DNA of 10,840 nt, taken from assembly GCA_003229915.1 (NCBI GenBank), contig QIGA01000232.1:1-10840 (forward strand). The letters are read 5' to 3'. Position 1 is the first letter of the stretch. Each line of letters opens with the position of its first letter. Below the pieces are notes generated by a model, which ran no database searches, was not told the DNA's origin, and was given only the letters and a program-made list of their open reading frames with translations. The stretch comes from Chloroflexota bacterium. Its GTDB lineage: Bacteria > Chloroflexota > Dehalococcoidia > SZUA-161. Position numbers and translations under genes: made by a program. Positions 1-4,852 of the stretch are shown piece after piece.

Positions 1-195
1 CAAGCAGTACGATCTGCCCTCAATGGCAGTCTCAGCACTTAGATTCTGGAACATCTTCTGAACATCGTAATAGCTGATGTCCCCAATGCCCCCAGTGATA
101 CTGCGGCTGACAGAGTGGCTTTGCAGCATCCCCCGCATCTGTTTCAGGGCATCGCGACTTCTACCCTCACAGTGATGGTCGGCTAGCCATCCAGA
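1..195 (-). pseudogene. Possible remnant of a minus-strand gene running off the left edge
   Basis: On the minus strand a 65-codon open frame runs from just after a TAG at 196-198 to the left edge. Its first ATG is 20 codons in and has no clear ribosome site, so a full gene cannot start here. The residues look protein-like. The part reading ISYYDVQKMF, followed by EGRSY, loosely resembles the 'mPYxxLQ ... GRxYY' stretch in the middle of FAD-linked oxidases of the berberine-bridge type. That is a memory-based resemblance, not a firm match. If it holds, the entire N-terminal FAD-binding half is missing and this is a decayed fragment. Non-coding DNA that is open by chance is the alternative. Confidence 0.25.
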
Positions 196-339
196 CTATT
201 GTCAGTCTCAAACACCCGTGAGTAGACATAATGATCGAACAGAAGCCCTGAGATCGAAATCTGGGCGTTTTTCTCTTTGGAAAATATTATAACCCTCATA
301 AAAGCAGATGTGACAGCCTATGGATGGTTGTCGGGCTAT

Positions 340-414
340 ACACACTAGCGAAGTGTGTTGAGTGTTATTATTACACACTGTGTAGTGAAGATAGCACATA
401 GCATATCAGTGTGT
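340..414. promoter_or_regulatory. Cluster of inverted ACACACT / AGTGTGT heptamers
   Basis: The heptamer ACACACT occurs at 340-346 and 373-379. Its exact reverse complement AGTGTGT occurs at 352-358 and 408-414. The first pair forms a perfect 7-bp inverted repeat around a 5-nt spacer. A shorter AGTGT at 361-365 pairs with the second ACACT. Four exact copies in 75 bp, about 50 bp upstream of the -35 box for the FKBP gene, look like a binding-site array. No known regulator is identified from this motif, so function is inference. Confidence 0.35.
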
Positions 415-465
415 GTCATCGTGAAGGGCATCGGCTCTGCTCTGGGCATGGTTACTGCCTTCCTG

Positions 466-494
466 TTGACCTGGGTTATTGCGAGGGGTATTCT
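466..494 (+). promoter_or_regulatory. Predicted sigma70-type promoter for the FKBP lipoprotein gene
   Basis: TTGACC at 466-471 and TATTCT at 489-494 are separated by exactly 17 bp. Transcription would begin near 500, giving a leader of about 15 nt that contains the GGAGGTG ribosome site at 501-507. The position argues that translation starts at 516 and not at the in-frame ATG at 411, which lies upstream of the promoter. Confidence 0.5.
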
Positions 495-515
495 ATATCG
501 GGAGGTGTAAACCGC

Positions 516-1055
516 ATGAAAACATTCCTGGCGCTGCTCCTTGTTGCTTCAGCCATTTTGCTTGGCAGTTGTGGTGGTTCGCCTGCACCCACAACCACGG
601 CGACCCCGACCCCTACGGGAGGAGAGACTGCACAGGCACAGACGGGCGATACAGTTCGCGTTGACTACACAGGAAAATTGGAGGATGGCACGGAATTCGA
701 CAGTTCGGCTGGACGTGAGCCTCTCCAGTTCACCATAGGACAGGGCTCGATGATCCCTGGCTTTGAGCAAGCTATAATCGGGATGGCTCCGGGCGAATCA
801 AAGACCGTCAAAATCCCCGTTGATGAAGCGTATGGCCCATACCGTGATGAACTGGTTCTGGCGGTGGATCGTGATGAACTTCCCGCCGATCTGGAACCCG
901 AGGTAGGCCAGAGGTTACAGATGCCCCAGGCGGATGGTCGCGTAATTGTAGTGACAGTGATAGAGGTCTCAGAATCGAGCGTTACCTTGGATGCCAACCC
1001 TCCACTGGCCGGAAAAGACCTGATTTTTGAAATCCAGCTCGTAGAGATACTGTGA
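516..1055 (+). CDS. FKBP-type peptidyl-prolyl isomerase lipoprotein, SlyD-like
   Basis: This 179-residue protein should catalyse cis-trans isomerisation of prolyl bonds in exported proteins at the outer face of the membrane. Residues 1-18 form a lipoprotein signal peptide ending LLGSC, with Cys19 as the acylated residue. A Thr/Pro-rich linker (about 21-42) follows. The FKBP fold begins near 44 (VRVDYTGKLEDGTEFDSS) and includes GSMIPGFEQAIIGM and GESKTVKIP. Residues about 108-165 match the insert-in-flap chaperone domain of SlyD-type FKBPs, and the C-terminal strand carries PLAGKDLIFEI. The usual 'NHPLAGK' reads NPPLAGK here, so the conserved His is replaced by Pro. GGAGGTG lies 8 nt before the chosen ATG, and a promoter lies just upstream. 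The gene appears monocistronic and converges on the gene ending at 1076. The family assignment is firm; the substrate is unknown. Confidence 0.92.
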   Translation: MKTFLALLLVASAILLGSCGGSPAPTTTATPTPTGGETAQAQTGDTVRVDYTGKLEDGTEFDSSAGREPLQFTIGQGSMIPGFEQAIIGMAPGESKTVKIPVDEAYGPYRDELVLAVDRDELPADLEPEVGQRLQMPQADGRVIVVTVIEVSESSVTLDANPPLAGKDLIFEIQLVEIL

Positions 1056-1070
1056 CCGTATTCTGCTGCC

Positions 1071-1084
1071 GAATACTAGTATTC
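1071..1084. terminator. Perfect 14-bp palindrome between convergent genes
   Basis: GAATACTAGTATTC is a perfect palindrome, flanked by partly complementary GCTGCC and AGCGGC. It lies 16 nt after the FKBP stop and overlaps the stop codon of the minus-strand zinc-ribbon gene. It could serve as a two-way terminator, but there is no T tract on either side, so this is only a candidate. Confidence 0.3.
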
Positions 1085-1345
1085 AGCGGCCTCTGCGTGT
1101 CTTAGCTTGCAATCGAGATTGAGGCATTCACACTGATTGCTGCACTGGTACCAGAGTAGCGACATCTCTCCGCATACAGGGCATCTCTGTATCCGCGGCA
1201 TGCCTTGGCTGCTGCGCCTAGGTGTTGATTCTTCGTATCTACAGATCATACACTCAGCATCGGCACTGTAGTACCGTCTGTGTTGGGAACAATACGGTGA
1301 GCCTTCGTTTGGCCCAGGCGGGTATTTACCTGACTTGTCGGTCAT
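1076..1345 (-). CDS. Small Cys-rich zinc-ribbon protein, function unknown
   Basis: This 89-residue protein has two Cys clusters. The first is C19, H22, C32 and C35. The second is C55, C58, C68, C72, C74 and C79, starting CPVCGE, typical of a zinc ribbon but with extra cysteines. The middle (about 36-52) is polar and basic and ends in a short RIQR. There is no signal peptide or membrane helix. The frame stays open upstream to 1681, but the upstream part overlaps the well-formed membrane-protein gene in another frame. The ATG at 1345 is therefore preferred; GGAG lies 3 nt before it, slightly close. The gene begins 47 nt after the membrane-protein gene on the same strand, suggesting one transcript. 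I do not recognise the family. A metal-binding adaptor or nucleic-acid-binding role is only inferred from the cysteines. Confidence 0.65.
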   Translation of the reverse strand: MTDKSGKYPPGPNEGSPYCSQHRRYYSADAECMICRYEESTPRRSSQGMPRIQRCPVCGEMSLLWYQCSNQCECLNLDCKLRHAEAAEY

Positions 1346-1392
1346 CTTCTCCGTTCCGATGCCTGTTTCTCCTGTGGAATGCCTTCCTCCTG

Positions 1393-1590
1393 TTACTTCT
1401 TGCGCTTTTTGCCGGCGGCTGCTGCCAGCGGGGCGACGATAAGCCAAAGCCCTAGGGTAATCAGCATGGCCGTAGGGTAGCTTATGGTCCTCACGTCGAA
1501 ATCCGGAGATACCATGCCCCAGAATATCATGGTAAGCCAGGCGCTGAAGAAGAAGCCGATACCTGCAGTGGGAATGGCGAAGAAGCCCAT
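1393..1590 (-). CDS. Small two-helix membrane protein, function unknown
   Basis: This 65-residue protein has two hydrophobic segments, about residues 3-27 and 37-59. A short polar loop (SPDFDVRTISYP) joins them, and the basic tail KKRKK should face the cytoplasm by the positive-inside rule. The start is well supported: GGGAGG at 1597-1602 lies 6 nt before the ATG. It is the first gene of an apparent two-gene minus-strand unit with the zinc-ribbon gene 47 nt downstream. The sequence upstream (1648-1670) is AT-rich and contains a short inverted repeat (ATCGC, TT, GCGAT), a possible promoter or operator that I cannot define with confidence. I do not recognise the family. The hydrophobic pattern and ribosome site make it a real gene rather than a shadow. 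Confidence 0.7.
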   Translation of the reverse strand: MGFFAIPTAGIGFFFSAWLTMIFWGMVSPDFDVRTISYPTAMLITLGLWLIVAPLAAAAGKKRKK

Positions 1591-1745
1591 TGCATGCCTC
1601 CCTTGCCGCTGTTATGAGCGGTCTTTCAAATTTTGCTTTCCCAGGGGATCGCTTGCGATATATAATATCACAAGAATGCAATAGTGGGATTCGGTGCGAG
1701 GTGGCAAATTAGTGGGGAGGCAGAGGTGATGTTCCTTGGGTATTG

Positions 1746-1751
1746 TATAAT
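1746..1751 (+). promoter_or_regulatory. Candidate -10 box for the gene at 1769
   Basis: A perfect TATAAT at 1746-1751 would start transcription near 1758. No good -35 box lies 16-18 bp upstream, so this is weak evidence. The leader before the ATG at 1769 would be only about 11 nt. Confidence 0.35.
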
Positions 1752-1768
1752 GAAGTTAGGGCAAGGCG

Positions 1769-2113
1769 ATGGGTGAGAGCATGGTAACTATCGACATCTA
1801 TGGTTTTAAGTTTCTGAGGTGCGCAAAGGATGATTGTCCCTGGAATGTGGGCTACACTCCCCATGACCTCAATCGGTTCGGGTTGGAGTTCACTCACAGG
1901 GATGGTGTGGGTATCAGGGTGTGCAATTTTGGACGCAAGGCGCTGGCCTATGGGAGGGACATCGATAGCGATTGTCCTCATAAGCTCGAACTGTGTAGGA
2001 TGCTGGGAGATGATGATTCAAGTTCCGAAAGCCGGTTCTGGGGGAACATAGACCCAGAGGTGGCAAAGAGAGCGCTGGGGTTGGAGCCAGAGCAAGGAGA
2101 TAGCGTATTTTGA
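1769..2113 (+). CDS. Small Cys-containing protein, function unknown
   Basis: This 114-residue soluble protein has five cysteines: C18 and C23 (CAKDDC), C52, C69 and C76. The set could bind a metal ion or form disulphides, but I match it to no named family. The middle contains a Gly-rich stretch (HRDGVGIRVCNFG). The C-terminal third is acidic and Ser-rich and ends in a helix-like segment (DPEVAKRALGLEPEQG). There is no signal peptide. Two starts are possible: the ATG at 1769 with a weak upstream AGGG, or the ATG at 1781 with GGGTGAG close before it, which would remove four residues. A second short frame carrying a CxxC pair starts 8 nt after the stop, so the two may have formed a small operon of Cys-containing proteins before the second was damaged. 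Confidence 0.6.
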   Translation: MGESMVTIDIYGFKFLRCAKDDCPWNVGYTPHDLNRFGLEFTHRDGVGIRVCNFGRKALAYGRDIDSDCPHKLELCRMLGDDDSSSESRFWGNIDPEVAKRALGLEPEQGDSVF

Positions 2114-2121
2114 GTTCAACG

Positions 2122-2217
2122 ATGGAGTATGAGTATCACTGGGTTTATTGTTATGACTGTGACATGACCCTGGTATTTGAGTCTCGCGTAGAGAGCAATG
2201 TAGGGTGGGTGAAATGA
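2122..2217 (+). pseudogene. Truncated zinc-ribbon-like small gene, interrupted by repeat copy 1
   Basis: An ATG 8 nt after the previous stop opens a 31-residue frame beginning MEYEYHWVYCYDCDMTLVFES. YCYDC followed by a hydrophobic strand resembles the first knuckle of a zinc ribbon. From 2193 on, the frame reads straight into the 98-bp repeat and stops within it at 2215-2217, so the second knuckle is absent. The simplest reading is a small Cys-rich gene whose 3' end was displaced by the repeat. No strong ribosome site is visible. It could also be a chance short frame. Confidence 0.35.
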
Positions 2218-2290
2218 AATGGAACCCACCTTCCCGAATGAAGATAGAAATGGTGGGTTTCGCTGCGCTGCACCCACCCTACCACTGCTC
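2193..2290. repeat. 98-bp imperfect palindromic repeat, copy 1
   Basis: The arms GTAGGGTGGGTG (2200-2211) and CACCCACCCTAC (2271-2282) are perfectly inverted and extend outward to GAGCA and TGCTC. The interior carries a second, nearly paired set (ACCCACC at 2224-2230 and GGTGGGT at 2252-2258). The second copy at 3039-3136 has the same orientation and length and differs by three substitutions. No gene is encoded. The form fits a REP or MITE-like element, and similar GTAGGGTGGG palindromes occur in several phyla. Confidence 0.8.
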
Positions 2291-2297
2291 AAGGTTG

Positions 2298-2309
2298 CCT
2301 GCTTGCAGG
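2298..2309. repeat. Short perfect hairpin CCTGC-TT-GCAGG
   Basis: A 5-bp stem with a TT loop lies 18 bp beyond the stop codon of the minus-strand ORF ending at 2327. It could help terminate that transcript, but there is no T run, so its role is uncertain. Confidence 0.3.
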
Positions 2310-2326
2310 AATTCTGAACGATTAGC

Positions 2327-3001
2327 TCACTTACTAATCAGCACAATAGCTAGCCACGGACTAAAATTCGTAAACAGCTCAACCCTTTCAATAGTAATGA
2401 ATTCTTGTGGGCGCCAAGTAACGTTAGTCTCGCCATCTTTCCAACTGTTCACAATCTTGCCTGTGGCCTCTTCCAGGGCTTTGATATTGCTGGTCTCTAC
2501 CAGGAAATATTGGATGGCAATACAAGCTGAGGGAAGAGACTTAGCATCGATCTCAAATAAATAGTCGGCATCACTGCCCCTGTAAACAGGGTAGCCAGAT
2601 GACATCTTCTCGATATTTCCGAACTTTGGCCTCACATTAAAAGGTGAGGCAATTCTCTGTACTCCTTTTAGGGAAGACCAAGGCTGGCCTTTACCTTGCG
2701 AGAGCGTGCATTTCCTGTCCTTTGTATGAGGCTCTGCCTTCCCGATAAGTCGTTCACTAGGTGATTCCATCAACTTCCCCCGAGTTAGCACTTGATGCAT
2801 TTCCCCATCCCGATGATAGGAGGTGTGTATGTCAATGTGTGATTCCGGGGATTTGTAGGTTTGTGGCACGTCATATAGTGCTCTGGTGCCATAAGTCAGC
2901 CTGCTTAGGCGATGTATGCTGGATGGCAGGTTAACTACAATGTCAATCGTCAACTGATTTGGTTTGGTTGTCTTGGGCTTGAGCATAGCGATCTGTGTCA
3001 T
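2327..3001 (-). CDS. Uncharacterised 224-residue protein between two repeats
   Basis: I do not recognise this protein. It is soluble, with no signal peptide or membrane helix. The N-terminal half is basic and rich in Ser, Thr and His. The C-terminal half (about 125-224) is more regular, with alternating hydrophobic and charged segments such as YLFEIDAKSL and QEFITIERVELF. The frame stays open upstream to a TTG at 3028, but the ATG at 3001 is preferred because AGGA lies about 6 nt before it. The coding DNA is visibly richer in A+T than the neighbouring synthetase genes, hinting at a different origin. It is framed by two same-orientation 98-bp repeats. Just before its ATG is a stop codon in frame with a duplicated fragment of the gltX 3' end, so it was probably once directly downstream of gltX, 7 nt away. 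Confidence 0.55.
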   Translation of the reverse strand: MTQIAMLKPKTTKPNQLTIDIVVNLPSSIHRLSRLTYGTRALYDVPQTYKSPESHIDIHTSYHRDGEMHQVLTRGKLMESPSERLIGKAEPHTKDRKCTLSQGKGQPWSSLKGVQRIASPFNVRPKFGNIEKMSSGYPVYRGSDADYLFEIDAKSLPSACIAIQYFLVETSNIKALEEATGKIVNSWKDGETNVTWRPQEFITIERVELFTNFSPWLAIVLISK

Positions 3002-3014
3002 GAGTTTCCTACTC

Positions 3015-3040
3015 CCGCAGTTTCTCAAGTGCTCGCTCGA
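3015..3040. repeat. 26-bp duplicate of the gltX 3' coding end, copy A
   Basis: These 26 bases are identical to 3184-3209 inside gltX. On the minus strand this copy encodes ERALEKLR, then GAG and TAG, so it would end the protein as LRE-stop. The last two bases overlap the start of repeat copy 2. Confidence 0.85.
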
Positions 3041-3136
3041 GCAATGTAGGGTGGGTGAAATGAAATGGAATCCACCTTCCCGAATGAAGATAGAAATGGT
3101 GGGTTTCGCTGCGCTGCACCCATCCTACCACCGCTC
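3039..3136. repeat. 98-bp imperfect palindromic repeat, copy 2
   Basis: This copy is the same length and orientation as 2193-2290 and differs from it at three positions: one in the interior arm, one in the right terminal arm (CACCCATCCTAC) and one in the outer flank. It begins in the 26-bp duplicate and ends 17 bp before the gltX stop codon. As a strong hairpin it may also act as the 3' end of the gltX transcript. Confidence 0.8.
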
Positions 3137-3153
3137 CAACCTACCCATAATTC

Positions 3154-4647
3154 TCATACAGGTACAGGTTCCTTGGGATTATTCCGCAGTTTCTCAAGTG
3201 CTCGCTCGATACGCTTAAGGCATGTGTCCTTGCCCAACACTGCCATAGTTTCGAACAGTGGCGGTGTGGCGGTGCGCCCGGTAGTTGCCACCCGGAGCAG
3301 GCCGAAGAACTCCCCTGTTTTCAGTCCCAGCTCGGATGCCAGGGCGCGAAGCGCTTCCTCAAGGGATGCAGCTACGAATGATTGGTCTTCAAGCCGCGTC
3401 AGGGCAGCCTCAAGTCCTGCCACTGCCGTTCCTCTTGTCAGTTTCTTCCCAAGAAGCAGTTCGGTGTTATAAAAGAGCTTGTCCACAAAGAAGAAACCGA
3501 AGAGGTCGGCTGCTTCTCCAAGGGTCGTCAGCCGCTCCTGGATTAGCGGCACCAACTGCCGCACATATTCCCGAGAGATCGGCCGCTTCACTTCCACTGG
3601 CAGGTCTTTCTCCAAGAACGGCAGTAGCTGCTCTGTCAGTTCCTCGGCGCTCATATCACGGATGTAGACTCCATTCATCCACCTGAGCTTATCGTGGCTG
3701 AAGACCGCGGCGGCCTTGCTAATGCGTTCGATAGCGAAATACTGAACCAGCTCCTCTCTGCTGAAGATCTCAGTCTTGTCGTCCAGCGACCAGCCGAGCA
3801 GGGCAAGGAAATTCAGCATGGCTTGTGGCAGATATCCCTGTCCCCGGAATTCGGTGACTGCGGTAGCCCCGTGGCGTTTGCTCAATTTCGATTTATCCGG
3901 GCCCAGAATCATTGGCAGATGGGCAAACAGGGGCGGTTCCCAGTCTAATGCCTTGTAAAGCAGAACATGCCGTGGCGTGGACGAAACCCACTCGTCGGCT
4001 CGCATAACGTGAGAGATCTCCATGATGTGGTCGTCGACAATGTTGGCCAAGTGATATGTCGGGTAGCCGTCTGACTTTAGCAGCACCAGATCGTCAAGCT
4101 CGCTGTTGTCAAAGGTTATGTCGCCGCGGATCAGGTCATGAAACGTAGTTTGTCCATCGAGGGGCGCTTTAAAGCGAATTACCGACGTGATGCTCTGAGC
4201 TTCGGATCGTGCTTGCTCCTCCGGGATCAGATCGCGGCAGTGGCGGTCGTAGCTGCGCATCGATTCTTTACGCTCGGCCATTTGGGCGCGTGCCTGGGCA
4301 AGCCGCGCTGGGGAGCAATAGCATTTGTAGGCGTGGCCACCATCCAGCAATTGCAGGACATATTTATGGTATAAGTCGAGGCGTTCCGATTGGAAATACG
4401 GCCCGAAATCCCCGCCCACCTCCGGCCCTTCATCCCAGTCGAGCCCCAGCCATCTGAGGCTATCCAGAATGGACTCCAGTGCGCCTTCCACTTTGCGCGA
4501 CTGATCGGTGTCCTCAATGCGGACGATAAACTTGCCGCCGCTGTGCCGGGCGAATAGCCAGTTAAAGAGGGCGGTTCTGATATTCCCTACGTGAGGATAC
4601 CCGGTGGGGCTGGGGGCGAAGCGCACCCGAACATTTCCTTCACTCAT
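3154..4647 (-). CDS. gltX: Glutamate--tRNA ligase (GluRS)
   Basis: This class I aminoacyl-tRNA synthetase activates glutamate with ATP and loads it on tRNA-Glu in the cytoplasm. The 497-residue protein has FAPSPTG at 10-16, the HIGH-type motif HVGN at 19-22 and the KMSKS-type motif KLSKR at 254-258. A probable zinc site is C109, C111, Y133 and C137 (CYC ... YDRHC), as in E. coli GluRS. The anticodon-binding helical domains fill about 330-497, a usual length. GGAGAGG lies just before the ATG. With glnS next door, this enzyme is probably the discriminating kind that charges only tRNA-Glu; that is inference. The last residues (about 488-497, NNPKEPVPV) come from sequence beside the inserted repeat and replace an apparent older ending, LRE-stop. 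It is transcribed divergently from glnS. Confidence 0.96.
   Translation of the reverse strand: MSEGNVRVRFAPSPTGYPHVGNIRTALFNWLFARHSGGKFIVRIEDTDQSRKVEGALESILDSLRWLGLDWDEGPEVGGDFGPYFQSERLDLYHKYVLQLLDGGHAYKCYCSPARLAQARAQMAERKESMRSYDRHCRDLIPEEQARSEAQSITSVIRFKAPLDGQTTFHDLIRGDITFDNSELDDLVLLKSDGYPTYHLANIVDDHIMEISHVMRADEWVSSTPRHVLLYKALDWEPPLFAHLPMILGPDKSKLSKRHGATAVTEFRGQGYLPQAMLNFLALLGWSLDDKTEIFSREELVQYFAIERISKAAAVFSHDKLRWMNGVYIRDMSAEELTEQLLPFLEKDLPVEVKRPISREYVRQLVPLIQERLTTLGEAADLFGFFFVDKLFYNTELLLGKKLTRGTAVAGLEAALTRLEDQSFVAASLEEALRALASELGLKTGEFFGLLRVATTGRTATPPLFETMAVLGKDTCLKRIERALEKLRNNPKEPVPV
3184..3209. repeat. 26-bp repeat in the gltX 3' coding end, copy B
   Basis: This is the in-gene copy matching 3015-3040 exactly. 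The two are in direct orientation, 169 bp apart start to start. After it gltX continues into a nine-residue tail and then stops. Confidence 0.85.
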
Positions 4648-4691
4648 ACCTCTCCGTCGTCTGCATGATTGAGACCAGCCAATCGTTCCCT

Positions 4692-4720
4692 ATTCTAGCA
4701 CTAGCATAAGCGAGAGTCTA
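4692..4720 (-). promoter_or_regulatory. Predicted gltX promoter
   Basis: On the minus strand TAGACT (4715-4720) and TAGAAT (4692-4697) are 17 bp apart. Initiation near 4685 leaves a leader of about 38 nt, too short for a T-box or other large riboswitch. Confidence 0.45.
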
Positions 4721-4748
4721 TTCGATCGTCATCCAGTCAGCCCCATCC

Positions 4749-4777
4749 TTGACAAAGGCAGTTGCAGATTGTAATTT
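4749..4777 (+). promoter_or_regulatory. Predicted glnS promoter
   Basis: A perfect -35 box TTGACA (4749-4754) is followed after 17 bp by TAATTT (4772-4777). Transcription would begin near 4784. This places the in-frame GTG at 4778 before the start of the mRNA, which excludes it as a start codon for this transcript and supports the ATG at 4853. Confidence 0.6.
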
Positions 4778-4852
4778 GTGGAGGAAGCCAAACCCGATAA
4801 CCAGGGCAAAACGGCTTTAATACCGGAGAAAGGCAGGGGAAGTCCCAGTATT

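Noticed and set aside
411..515. In-frame upstream extension of the FKBP gene
   Set aside because: It lies upstream of the predicted promoter, has no signal-peptide character, and would bury the lipoprotein signal.
1346..1681. Upstream 112 codons of the zinc-ribbon frame
   Set aside because: They overlap the membrane-protein gene in another frame on the same strand and show no domain-like pattern.
2205..2564. Plus-strand open frame beginning MGEMKWNPPSR, with a sibling at 2964-3218
   Set aside because: Both frames begin in or run through the 98-bp repeat and then run antisense to other genes; the shared residues come only from the repeat.
3065..4457. Several plus-strand frames opposite gltX
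   Set aside because: All are antisense shadows of a clearly conserved synthetase gene.
4778..4852. GTG start giving a 25-residue extension of GlnRS
   Set aside because: The GTG directly follows the -10 box and precedes the expected transcript start; the shorter form matches the usual length.
4648..4852. T-box or other amino-acid riboswitch in the synthetase leaders
   Set aside because: Predicted leaders are about 38 and 69 nt, with no T-box sequence or specifier stem.
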